Positions 1-7,786 of a stretch of 64,000 nt of DNA are shown piece after piece; position 1 is the stretch's first letter, and the number at the start of each line of letters is the position of its first letter. A program made the position numbers and the translations under genes. The DNA is from an uncultured Clostridia bacterium (GTDB lineage Bacteria; Bacillota; Clostridia; Oscillospirales; Acutalibacteraceae), in the NCBI GenBank assembly GCA_947166625.1, contig CAMVEX010000002.1, forward strand, positions 115,030 to 179,029. The letters run 5' to 3'. Below the pieces are notes generated by a model. The model did not search any database, had not been told where the DNA came from, and was given only the letters and a program-made list of their open reading frames with translations.

Positions 1-279
1 TGCATTTCAAATATCGGCTCTACCACAAGAGGCATTCACGGGCGCTGCACGATGCTCGCGATCATCCCGCCCGAGGTATTTGTTATATGCATGAGTTCGG
101 TTCAGAAACAGCCGGTCGTCACTCAGGATGAAAACGGAAACGATATCGTCGTCCCCGGAAACGTGATGCCCATGCAGCTTGTTTTTGACCACAGAGCGCT
201 TGATTTCGCAAAGCTCATCCCATTCATTAAACGCCTTGAGGGAATATTTGAAAATCCCGAAGAAATATTCAGCTGGTAA
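1..279 (+). CDS. 2-oxoacid dehydrogenase E2-like acyltransferase, C-terminal end (partial)
   Basis: The reading frame is open from the first base, so this is the last 92 residues of a longer protein whose start lies outside the window. The visible part resembles the catalytic (CAT-like) domain of 2-oxoacid dehydrogenase E2 acyltransferases: a 'ISNIGS' strand, a long beta hairpin, then FDHRALDF followed by a closing helix (FIKRLEGIFENPEE). In classical E2 enzymes this site reads HRxxDG, with His and Asp catalytic; here His and Asp are kept but the glycine is Phe. It may therefore be an E2-like acyltransferase of changed function rather than a true pyruvate dehydrogenase subunit. A terminator follows directly. 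The family call is fairly firm, the substrate unknown. Confidence 0.7.
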   Translation, partial: CISNIGSTTRGIHGRCTMLAIIPPEVFVICMSSVQKQPVVTQDENGNDIVVPGNVMPMQLVFDHRALDFAKLIPFIKRLEGIFENPEEIFSW

Positions 280-286
280 AAAATCA

Positions 287-317
287 GGACGGTCCTTAAC
301 GGACCGTCCGTTTTTTG
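287..317. terminator. bidirectional intrinsic terminator
   Basis: A perfect 9-bp stem (GGACGGTCC / GGACCGTCC) with a TTAAC loop is followed by a T run on the plus strand and by TGATTTTTT on the minus strand. It sits between the convergent E2-like gene and argD and can end both transcripts. Confidence 0.85.
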
Positions 318-320
318 TTT

Positions 321-1487
321 TTATTTGGATGCGCAGGCAGATTTTATATTTTTTACTGCTTTTTCGAGCACATTCATGGGGATATTAAGCGCCGGAAGCA
401 GCCTCACTTTATCTTTTGCCGTGAGGCATAGAACTCCGTTTTCCATAGCGGTTTTCACGACCTCGGAGGCGCTCTTTACAGTCTTTATGCCTATCATCAG
501 ACCGAGTCCGCTTACGCTCTCTACGCCATCGGCGCCCTCAAACTCGCCGAAAATATATCTGCTCTTTTCTTTTACTTCATCAAGCAGGGCGTCATCGATC
601 CTGTCTATTATGCTTATCGCCGCGGCGCAGCAAACCGGATTTCCTCCGAAGGTAGAGCCGTGATCTCCGAAGCCGAAAACATCCTTTACCTTTTCGCCGA
701 GGAGCGTTGCTCCGAGAGGCAGACCGCCTGCGAGCCCTTTTGCGGTGGAAACTATATCGGGCTTGATCCCGTAATTCATATATGAATAGAGCATTCCGCT
801 CCTGCCGTTGCCCGTCTGCACCTCATCCGTGATAAGGATAATATCATTTTCAGCGGCGTAATCATAAACGCCTCTGACATAATCCGGGTCGAGCGGTATC
901 ACTCCGCCTTCGCCCTGGACGCACTCGATCATTATAGCCGCGGCCTTTGTTTCCTCCGCGGTTTTTTTCAGCTCTTCGAGATTCCCCGCCTCAACATGGG
1001 CAAATCCCGGGGTGAGCGGCGTAAACAATTCGTGATAATGCTCCTGCCCCGTTGCCGCAAGGGTGGTGAGGGTCCTTCCGTGGAAACTGTTTTTAAGGGT
1101 GATGACAGTAAAGTGATCCCCGCCTTTTTTCTCCGCGGCATATTTTCGGGCGGCTTTGATGGCGCATTCATTCGCCTCTGCGCCGGAATTTGAGAAAAAC
1201 ACCTTTTTCATTCCGGTTTTAAGGCAAAGTTTTTCCGCGAGGATAACGCAGGGGTCGGTGTAATACAGATTGGAGGTATGCTGTACCTTCGAGATCTGGT
1301 CGGTGATCGCCTGCTGCCATTTTTCATCCGCGATGCCGAATGAGGTCACTCCGATGCCGCTCCCCATATCTATATATTCTTTACCCGTTTCATCCCGGAG
1401 CACGGAGCCCTTGCCGCCGACTATCTCGATAGGGAATCTGTTATAGGTCGAGGCTATATATTCCCTGTCTTTTTCTTTGATATTCAT
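321..1487 (-). CDS. argD: acetylornithine aminotransferase
   Basis: This 388-residue protein is a class III PLP-dependent aminotransferase of normal ArgD length. It converts N-acetylglutamate 5-semialdehyde to N-acetylornithine with glutamate as amino donor, in the cytoplasm. Visible family marks are FFSNSGAEANECAIK (PLP phosphate site), ITDEVQTGNGRSG (the PLP-ring aspartate) and STAKGLAGGLPLGA with the Schiff-base lysine. The ATG start has GGAGG 7 bases upstream, and its ATGA overlaps the argB stop, which implies translational coupling. It is the last gene of an argC-argJ-argB-argD operon and is followed by a strong terminator. Related ornithine or GABA aminotransferases share the fold, but the operon fixes the assignment. 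Confidence 0.95.
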   Translation of the reverse strand: MNIKEKDREYIASTYNRFPIEIVGGKGSVLRDETGKEYIDMGSGIGVTSFGIADEKWQQAITDQISKVQHTSNLYYTDPCVILAEKLCLKTGMKKVFFSNSGAEANECAIKAARKYAAEKKGGDHFTVITLKNSFHGRTLTTLAATGQEHYHELFTPLTPGFAHVEAGNLEELKKTAEETKAAAIMIECVQGEGGVIPLDPDYVRGVYDYAAENDIILITDEVQTGNGRSGMLYSYMNYGIKPDIVSTAKGLAGGLPLGATLLGEKVKDVFGFGDHGSTFGGNPVCCAAAISIIDRIDDALLDEVKEKSRYIFGEFEGADGVESVSGLGLMIGIKTVKSASEVVKTAMENGVLCLTAKDKVRLLPALNIPMNVLEKAVKNIKSACASK

Positions 1488-2353
1488 TCATTTCCTCCGT
1501 TAAACATGGTGCCCGCGCCCTCATTGGTAAGAAGCTCTATAAGGATCGAATGAGGGATGGTGCCGTTCATGATGACAACGCTCTTTACCCCGTCATCTAT
1601 CGCGTCAAAGCAGCATTTCACCTTCGGGATCATACCGCCGGAAATGGTGCCGTCGGCATAATACTTCTCTGCGTCTTCCCTTGTGATCTCGGGGATCAGC
1701 GTGGTAGGATCGTCCTTATCCTTCATCACTCCCGAAATATCGGTCATGAGCAGGAATCTCTCTGCCTTGAGCGCTCCCGCGATCTTTGCGGCGGCGGTGT
1801 CGCCGTTTATGTTATAAGCATTCCCGTTTCTGTCACAGCCGAGAGTTGAAATAACGGGAATATAGCCTTTTTCAAGCAAATCAAGTATCGGCTTCTCATT
1901 TATCTTTGTGATCTCGCCCACATAGCCGAGCCTTTCATCCTTGATTTCAGCCTCGATAAGGCGTCCGTCCATTCCGGAGAGCCCGATAGCCTTTGCGCCC
2001 TTTTCCTCAAGGTAATTAACGAGGGTTTTGTTGACCTTGCCCGCAAGCACCATCTGGACTATATCGACTGTCTCTTTATCCGTAACTCTCAAGCCGTCAA
2101 CAAATTCGGGCTTCTTGCCGAGTTTTTGCATCATATCGCTGATCTCGGGTCCGCCTCCGTGGACGAGGACGACCTTGACCCCGATGGTCCAGAGCAAAAC
2201 GAGATCGAGCATGACCTGATGCTTCAGTTCTTCATTTATCATGGCGTTGCCGCCGTATTTTACAACGACTATCCTGCCGGTGTATCTCTTTATGTAAGGC
2301 AGAGCGGTGATTATATCGTGGATACGCTCGCTCGCCGAATATTCGCTCTTCAC
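1484..2353 (-). CDS. argB: acetylglutamate kinase
   Basis: This 289-residue amino acid kinase phosphorylates N-acetylglutamate, the second step of arginine synthesis. Motifs seen are VVVKYGGNAM (phosphate loop), VLVHGGGPEIS (substrate loop) and NINGDTAAAKIA near the nucleotide site. The start is GTG at 2353, chosen because GGAGG lies 8 bases before it. The N-terminal helix ahead of the kinase core (about 25 residues) is of the type found in arginine-sensitive hexameric enzymes, so feedback inhibition by arginine is possible but is an inference. It lies 12 bases after argJ and overlaps argD by four bases. Confidence 0.95.
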   Translation of the reverse strand: MKSEYSASERIHDIITALPYIKRYTGRIVVVKYGGNAMINEELKHQVMLDLVLLWTIGVKVVLVHGGGPEISDMMQKLGKKPEFVDGLRVTDKETVDIVQMVLAGKVNKTLVNYLEEKGAKAIGLSGMDGRLIEAEIKDERLGYVGEITKINEKPILDLLEKGYIPVISTLGCDRNGNAYNINGDTAAAKIAGALKAERFLLMTDISGVMKDKDDPTTLIPEITREDAEKYYADGTISGGMIPKVKCCFDAIDDGVKSVVIMNGTIPHSILIELLTNEGAGTMFNGGNE

Positions 2354-2365
2354 TCTGATCCCTCC

Positions 2366-3580
2366 TCAGGTACGGTAGTCTCCGTTTATTTTTACATAAT
2401 CGTATGTAAGATCGCACCCCCACGCCGTCGCGGATTTATCTCCGCTTTTGAGCTCTATGAGGATCTCTATCTCTTTTTCGAGCAGGATCTCTTTTGCGAA
2501 TTCTTCGCTGAATTCGATCCCGGCTCCGTCAACGCAGACGGGTATCTCGCCTTTCGCGCTCTTAAACGAAACGTCGATCTTATTGACATCCACATCCGCT
2601 CCGCTGTAGCCGATGGCGCAGAGCACTCTGCCCCAGTTTGCGTCCGCTCCGAACATCGCCGCCTTGAGCAGAGAAGAGCAAATAACGCTCTTGGCGACCG
2701 TCTTTGCCGTGGGCTCATCCTTCGCGCCCGTCACTTTGCATTCGAGAAGCTTTGTGGCGCCTTCGCCGTCACCCGCTATCATCCTGCAAAGATTTACGGT
2801 AACGGTATTGAGGGCCTTCATAAATGCGCAGAACGCCTCTCCTTCGTAATCAATGATCTCATTCCCCGCCATTCCGTTTGCGAGCACGGTGACCATATCA
2901 TTAGTGGATGTGTCTCCGTCAACCGAAACCATATTGAAGGTGTTTCCGATATCGCCGCTGAGGGCTTTGCGGAGCATTTCGGGCGATATTGCGGCGTCGG
3001 TCGTGATGAATACAAGCATAGTCGCCATATTGGGATGGATCATGCCGCTTCCCTTTGCGATCCCGCCGATTTTGCAGACCTTGCTGCCGATCTCGAATTC
3101 GACCGCGACCTCTTTTTTAACGGTATCGGTAGTCATTATTCCCTCTGCCGCCTCGGCGCTCCCGTTTTCATTGAGAGAATTTATCAAAGCGGGAATCCCG
3201 AGCCTGATCGGCTCTATATCAAGCGGCTCACCGATCACTCCGGTAGAAGCCACGACGACATCGTTTTCATCTATCGCAAGAGCGTCTGCCAAAAGGCCGC
3301 TCATCTTTTCCGCGATCTCTATGCCGTTCGCATTGCAGGTATTCGCGTTTCCGCTGTTGCAGATGACCGCCTGAGCGAAGCCGTCAGACAGATGCTTTTT
3401 TGTGACCGTCAGCGGGGCTCCCTTAACGAGATTTGTGGTATATACCGCCGCCGCAGTTGCTTTGACCTCGCTGTAAATCAGCGCAAGATCTCTTTTTTCT
3501 CTGTTTTTGCGTATTCCGCAGTGAACACCGCCCGCCGTGAATCCTTTTGCAGCGCATACGCCGCCTTCGATAATTTTCAT
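2366..3580 (-). CDS. argJ: glutamate N-acetyltransferase / ornithine acetyltransferase
   Basis: This 404-residue member of the ArgJ family moves the acetyl group from N-acetylornithine to glutamate, closing the cyclic arginine pathway. The self-cleavage site is visible as KGSGMIHPNMATML: the precursor is expected to split before the Thr to give alpha and beta chains, with that Thr as nucleophile. Whether it is bifunctional (also using acetyl-CoA) cannot be told from sequence. The ATG start has GGAGG 6 bases upstream. No separate argA is visible, in keeping with a recycling pathway. A long open frame on the opposite strand is only a shadow of this gene. Confidence 0.95.
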   Translation of the reverse strand: MKIIEGGVCAAKGFTAGGVHCGIRKNREKRDLALIYSEVKATAAAVYTTNLVKGAPLTVTKKHLSDGFAQAVICNSGNANTCNANGIEIAEKMSGLLADALAIDENDVVVASTGVIGEPLDIEPIRLGIPALINSLNENGSAEAAEGIMTTDTVKKEVAVEFEIGSKVCKIGGIAKGSGMIHPNMATMLVFITTDAAISPEMLRKALSGDIGNTFNMVSVDGDTSTNDMVTVLANGMAGNEIIDYEGEAFCAFMKALNTVTVNLCRMIAGDGEGATKLLECKVTGAKDEPTAKTVAKSVICSSLLKAAMFGADANWGRVLCAIGYSGADVDVNKIDVSFKSAKGEIPVCVDGAGIEFSEEFAKEILLEKEIEILIELKSGDKSATAWGCDLTYDYVKINGDYRT

Positions 3581-3591
3581 TTTTGCCTCCG

Positions 3592-4512
3592 TTAAATCGT
3601 CAGACCCGTTGTTTCATCAACGCCCATAACTATATTCATATTTTGCACAGCCGCGCCCGAGGCGCCTTTGCCGAGATTATCAAACCTTGAAACAAGAAGT
3701 ATTCTCTCATCATTGCCGCAGACGGTTATCAGCATACCGTCCCTGCCGCTCATGAGCCCGGCAGACATAAATCCGCTCTCATCCTCATCGGAATACCTGA
3801 CAACAGACCCCGAATAATATTCTTTATAGACCGATTTTATATCCTCCGCAGTGCCGTTGATATTGCCTGCAAAGAGAGGGACCGTTACCTCCATGCCGCT
3901 GTAATACGGAGCGACTATCGGGCAGAATACTGGCGGATTTTCGAGAGCGCAGACCGCCTTCATCTCGGGCAGATGCTTATGCTGCTGACCCGTGCCGTAC
4001 ATTCTCGGCGCATCAAGCAGGCAGTCTCTCTCATCCCCTTCATACTCCGCGATCATCTTTTTGCCGCCGCCCGAATACCCAGTAAGCGAAAAGCAATCAA
4101 GCATCGCGCTCTTCGGGATAATACCGCATTCGGTGAGAGGAGCCACAAGAGAGATAAATCCGCTCGCGTGGCATCCGGGATTTGCGATGCGCTTTGAAAC
4201 CGCGATTTTTTCTCTCTGACCCGTCAGCTCCGGGAAGCCGTAAGCCCAACCTTCGCTGACCCTGTGAGCGGTGGAAGTATCTATCAGCACCGTATCGCTT
4301 CCGTCTGCAAGGGCGGCGGCTTCAATTGCCGCGGCATCGGGCAGGCAGAGGAAGGCGATATCCGCATTAAAAATCGCTTCTCTGCGGGCTTCGGGATCCT
4401 TGCGCAGAGATTCATCGAGCTTGATAAGCTCTATATCTTTTCTCTCGGAAAGGCGGGAGTTTATACGAAGACCCGTAGTCCCCGCGCTTCCGTCGGTAAA
4501 CACTTTGATCAT
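3592..4512 (-). CDS. argC: N-acetyl-gamma-glutamyl-phosphate reductase (type 2)
   Basis: This 306-residue enzyme reduces N-acetylglutamyl phosphate to the semialdehyde with NADPH. It matches the shorter type 2 ArgC family: TDGSAGTTGLR nucleotide loop near the N-terminus, ANPGCHASG containing the catalytic Cys, and a C-terminal dimerisation part. An in-frame ATG lies 27 bases further upstream, but the start at 4512 is preferred because GAGAGG precedes it at normal spacing and the protein then begins directly with the first strand (MIKVFTDG). It is the first gene of the arg operon, just downstream of a consensus promoter and an ARG-box-like operator. Confidence 0.93.
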   Translation of the reverse strand: MIKVFTDGSAGTTGLRINSRLSERKDIELIKLDESLRKDPEARREAIFNADIAFLCLPDAAAIEAAALADGSDTVLIDTSTAHRVSEGWAYGFPELTGQREKIAVSKRIANPGCHASGFISLVAPLTECGIIPKSAMLDCFSLTGYSGGGKKMIAEYEGDERDCLLDAPRMYGTGQQHKHLPEMKAVCALENPPVFCPIVAPYYSGMEVTVPLFAGNINGTAEDIKSVYKEYYSGSVVRYSDEDESGFMSAGLMSGRDGMLITVCGNDERILLVSRFDNLGKGASGAAVQNMNIVMGVDETTGLTI

Positions 4513-4523
4513 ATTAAACCTCT

Positions 4524-4540
4524 CATGAATAATATGCAAG
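4524..4540 (-). promoter_or_regulatory. ARG-box-like ArgR operator, promoter proximal
   Basis: The site CATGAATAATATGCAAG is very close to the Bacillus ARG box (CATGAATAAAAATKCAAK). It starts two bases downstream of the argC -10 element, where bound ArgR/AhrC would block initiation. The match is seen directly; repression by arginine is inferred. Confidence 0.65.
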
Positions 4541-4541
4541 T

Positions 4542-4570
4542 ATTATACAATAATATACAGAAACAGTCAA
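4542..4570 (-). promoter_or_regulatory. argCJBD promoter (sigma-A type)
   Basis: On the minus strand TTGACT and TATAAT are separated by exactly 17 bases, 30 bases upstream of the argC start. ARG-box-like sites lie on both sides. Confidence 0.75.
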
Positions 4571-4576
4571 GGATTA

Positions 4577-4593
4577 TTGCATAAAAATTGAAT
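4577..4593 (-). promoter_or_regulatory. second ARG-box-like site, upstream of -35
   Basis: TTGCATAAAAATTGAAT is an imperfect dyad with an AT-rich centre, like ARG half-site pairs. Together with the promoter-proximal box it gives two sites about 53 bases apart, a spacing that would suit looping or hexamer contacts. Confidence 0.45.
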
Positions 4594-4715
4594 ATTATTG
4601 CAGATTTAATGAATATTATACATATTATGAAGTTTTATTGTTCATTATTCACACTATTGCATTTGCAAACAACATAATGTAATATATATACATCACTCTG
4701 AAACGGAGCAAGACA

Positions 4716-5453
4716 ATGAAGATTCTCGTTATTTCGGATATTCACGCAAACCTTCCCGCGCTTAACGCCGTATTGGAAAAAGAATCGGACGCCGACAGGA
4801 TCATCTGCGCGGGCGACCTTGTAAATTACGGCTATCATCCGCATGAGGTCATTGAAATATTCCGCCGCACCGAAATCGAGACGGTCTGCGGAAATCACGA
4901 TCTCGAAATAATCCGCAACGCCACCCTCAAGAGAGGCGAACGCGCCGTCGGATTCACAAAATTCACAGTGGAACAAATGACCGGCGAAGATATTGAATAT
5001 CTCGCATCCCTGCCGCGCAACCTCAATTTTGAAGCGGACGGGGTGAATTACTGCGTAAGGCACGCATATAACACGATCGAGAGAAAAAATCAATTCCTGC
5101 TCTCTCTGATCGGCAAAGATTCACTGCGAGCATTTGACACACGGTGGAACAAATATTCAAACGCGCCGAACGCGGAGAAAAAATGCTTTATACTCGGGCA
5201 TTCTCATAACGCGTGCATATTCTCTCTGAGCGATGACAGATCCGTATATAATCCGGGCACTCTTTACTACTTAAAGGGGCGCGATGAAAGAGCCTACAGA
5301 GCCGCGTCATATATGGTGATCAATGACGGGATCCCCGAAATTAGGCACTGTGACTATGACAATTCCGAAAACGCCCGCCTTGACAGAGAAACAAACAGAT
5401 TCGGCGCAAGCTATTATCTCAATCATCTTCACGGAAAACAAGATGATAAATGA
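4716..5453 (+). CDS. calcineurin-like metallophosphoesterase (YfcE type)
   Basis: This 245-residue cytoplasmic protein carries the ordered metal-binding motifs of small metallophosphoesterases: SDIHAN (DxH) at the N-terminus, GDLVNYG (GDxx(N/Y)), GNHD near residue 60 and GHSHN near residue 165. Such enzymes hydrolyse phosphodiesters or phosphomonoesters with two metal ions; the substrate cannot be predicted here. ATG follows GGAGC at about 7 bases. It is divergent from argC and sits alone between that operon and a terminator, so it is probably a single-gene transcript. Function beyond the superfamily is unknown. Confidence 0.85.
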   Translation: MKILVISDIHANLPALNAVLEKESDADRIICAGDLVNYGYHPHEVIEIFRRTEIETVCGNHDLEIIRNATLKRGERAVGFTKFTVEQMTGEDIEYLASLPRNLNFEADGVNYCVRHAYNTIERKNQFLLSLIGKDSLRAFDTRWNKYSNAPNAEKKCFILGHSHNACIFSLSDDRSVYNPGTLYYLKGRDERAYRAASYMVINDGIPEIRHCDYDNSENARLDRETNRFGASYYLNHLHGKQDDK

Positions 5454-5501
5454 TTTTTGAGCAAAAGCGGGAATCATTGAAAATCTTATAACCGCGCTGT
5501 T

Positions 5502-5540
5502 AACCCCGACCTCAGGCTGATCTGCGGTCGGGGTTTGTTT
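5502..5540 (+). terminator. intrinsic terminator after the metallophosphoesterase
   Basis: AACCCCGACC (5502-5511) pairs with GGTCGGGGTT (5526-5535) around a 14-base loop; TGTTT follows. It lies between convergent genes and may also work on the minus strand. Confidence 0.75.
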
Positions 5541-5562
5541 CATTTACATATTCGGTTGAATA

Positions 5563-7593
5563 TTATTCGTCCTCGGCGTCTGCCTTGGCTTCTTCAATGA
5601 CCTTCTGGGCAACGTTTTCGGGAGCCGTCTCATAATGATCGAATTCAAATGAGAAATAGCCTCTGCCGATAGTTACCGAGCGGAGAACGGTAGCGAAATC
5701 GCCCATCTCGCCCATGGGGACCTCAGCGGTAAGCTCCTGCATCTTGGGATCCTCTTCGCTCTGACCCATTCCGAGAACTCTGCCGCGTCTCTTGGTAACA
5801 TCGCCCATGATGTCGCCGAGATTATCGCCGGGCATATAAGCCTTAAGAAGTCCGTAAGGCTCAAGAAGTTTGGGACCTGCCTGCGCCATACCGTTTTTGA
5901 AAGCGATTCTCGCGGCGGTCTGGAACGCCATATCGTTGGAGTCAACGGGGTGTGAAGATCCGTCATAAAGGGTCGCTTTGATTCCCACGACCGGGCATCC
6001 GGCAAGGGGACCCTTGAGGATCGCCTGACGGAGACCTTTTTCGACCGAGGGGATGAAGTTTCTGGGAACGGCGCCGCCGACTACTTCGTCTGCGAACTCA
6101 AAGCCTTCGCCCTGGAGGGGCTCGAAGCGTACCCAGACATCACCGAACTGGCCGCTGCCGCCGGACTGCTTCTTATGACGGCCCTGAACGGAAGCTGTCT
6201 TGCTGATAGTCTCTCTGTAAGCCACTTTGGGAACGGAGAGCTCAACCTCAACATTGAATTTATTTTTGAGCTTGGTGACCACTGCATCGAGATGCTGCTC
6301 GCCGAGAGTGGAAACTACCTGCTCGTGAGTTTCTACATTTGTGGAGAATGATACTGTCGGATCCTCGCTGATGATCCTGTTGAGACCCGCGGCAACTTTA
6401 TCCTCTTCGCCCTTCTTCTTGGCTCTGATAGCCATCGAGAGGCAGGGAGCGGGATAATTGACGCCTTCGAGAGTGAGATCGCTCTTGGGCGGGCAGAGAG
6501 TGTCGCCGGTTTTGAAGCCGTCAAGCTTCGTGACGATACCGATATCGCCGGCAACTATCTCGGCGGTATCTTCCTGCTTTTCGCCCTTGAGGAAGAGCAT
6601 CTTGCCTATCTTTTCCTGATTTTCGGTGCGGCTGTTGTAAGCGGGAACAGAGCCCGAAAGCTTGCCGGAAATTACCTTGAAGAATGACATCTTGCCGAAG
6701 CGGTCATCAATGGTCTTGAAGCAGACAGCCGCAACGGGACCGTTTTCGTCAACCTTGATATCGCCCTCAGCCGCGTGAGTGGCGTCGGGAGCGGAGGCGA
6801 CTATACCGTTGAGAAGAAGATCTACGGCGTCGGTATTGTAACCGGAGCAGGCATATACGGGATAAATGTCACCGTTTAAGATGCCGGCTTTAAGACCTGA
6901 AGCAATCTCTTCGGGGGTAAGGGGCTCTTCCATAAAGAATTTTTCCATAAGAGCCTCGTCTGCCGATGCGACAGCCTCGGTAAATGCCGCCTGCATATCG
7001 GCTATGGCTGCGTCATCGGGAACGGCAACTTCGCTTGCCTTGCCGTTATTGTATTCAAAAGCTTTGCCTGTTGAGAAATCAACGTATGTGGTGCCCGAAT
7101 AATGGACTACTACGGGGCAGATGGGTGCGCCGTATTCCTCTTTGAGAGCGTCAAGAGTCTTGCCGAAATCGGCATTCTCGGCGTCGCAGCGTGAAACCGC
7201 GAAAATCTTGGCTATACCTCTTTTATCGGCTGCTTTATAAGCCTTCTCAGCGCCTACATCTATACCTGAGCCGGACGCGAGGACTATGAGAGCAGCTTCT
7301 GCCGCGCGGATGCCTTCGGCAACGCCGCCCGCAAAGTCAAAAAGACCCGGAGTGTCGAGAATATTTATCTTGGTGTTGTTCCATTCAAATCCCGCCATAG
7401 AGGTGGTGATAGATGCCTTGCGCCTTTTTTCTTCGGCGTCATAGTCGAGGACCGTGTTGCCGTCGGCTACTCTGCCGAGACGGTCTGTTGCTTTTGCAAG
7501 GTAGAGCATTGCCTCGGCAAGTGTGGTTTTGCCTCTGCCGCTGTGACCGGCTATGGCGATGTTTCTGATGTCTTTTGCATTATAAGCTTTCAA
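5563..7593 (-). CDS. EF-G-like translational GTPase with altered G4 motif
   Basis: This 676-residue protein has the full domain order of elongation factor G (G, II, III, IV, V). Seen motifs are AGHSGRGKTT (P-loop), the DTPG of G3 and a domain IV/V part with GRGYFSFEFDHYE. The base-recognition motif, NKxD in EF-G, reads SRCD here, so the Asn-Lys pair is missing. It is therefore likely one of the EF-G-like paralogues of Clostridia rather than the main translocase. TTG at 7593 is preferred as start because AGGAGG lies 6 bases before it; an ATG frame 42 bases upstream lacks a site. It stands alone between terminators. A role in ribosome function is likely, the exact role unknown. Confidence 0.85.
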   Translation of the reverse strand: MKAYNAKDIRNIAIAGHSGRGKTTLAEAMLYLAKATDRLGRVADGNTVLDYDAEEKRRKASITTSMAGFEWNNTKINILDTPGLFDFAGGVAEGIRAAEAALIVLASGSGIDVGAEKAYKAADKRGIAKIFAVSRCDAENADFGKTLDALKEEYGAPICPVVVHYSGTTYVDFSTGKAFEYNNGKASEVAVPDDAAIADMQAAFTEAVASADEALMEKFFMEEPLTPEEIASGLKAGILNGDIYPVYACSGYNTDAVDLLLNGIVASAPDATHAAEGDIKVDENGPVAAVCFKTIDDRFGKMSFFKVISGKLSGSVPAYNSRTENQEKIGKMLFLKGEKQEDTAEIVAGDIGIVTKLDGFKTGDTLCPPKSDLTLEGVNYPAPCLSMAIRAKKKGEEDKVAAGLNRIISEDPTVSFSTNVETHEQVVSTLGEQHLDAVVTKLKNKFNVEVELSVPKVAYRETISKTASVQGRHKKQSGGSGQFGDVWVRFEPLQGEGFEFADEVVGGAVPRNFIPSVEKGLRQAILKGPLAGCPVVGIKATLYDGSSHPVDSNDMAFQTAARIAFKNGMAQAGPKLLEPYGLLKAYMPGDNLGDIMGDVTKRRGRVLGMGQSEEDPKMQELTAEVPMGEMGDFATVLRSVTIGRGYFSFEFDHYETAPENVAQKVIEEAKADAEDE

Positions 7594-7695
7594 AGGTCTT
7601 CCTCCTAAACCTCGGTTTAACCGAGAATAATTCACAATAGCGGGTCAATAATATCATAAATAATAAGGGATTTCAACGATTTTTTACGAGTTTGA

Positions 7696-7734
7696 CAAAA
7701 AAATATTGCCCCGCATTTTGAAACAGGGCAATAT
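7696..7734 (-). terminator. intrinsic terminator of the AI-2E family gene
   Basis: On the minus strand ATATTGCCC pairs with GGGCAATAT and is followed by a run of seven T. It lies about 50 bases after the stop codon. Confidence 0.85.
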
Positions 7735-7786
7735 CCACAATGATAGAGTTTTTATTTTAGATATTTCGTATATCTGTAAAGTGCTT

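Noticed and set aside
2126..3595. 489-residue open frame on the plus strand
   Set aside because: It is antisense to argB and argJ, which have clear family motifs and ribosome sites; it has no recognisable domain of its own.
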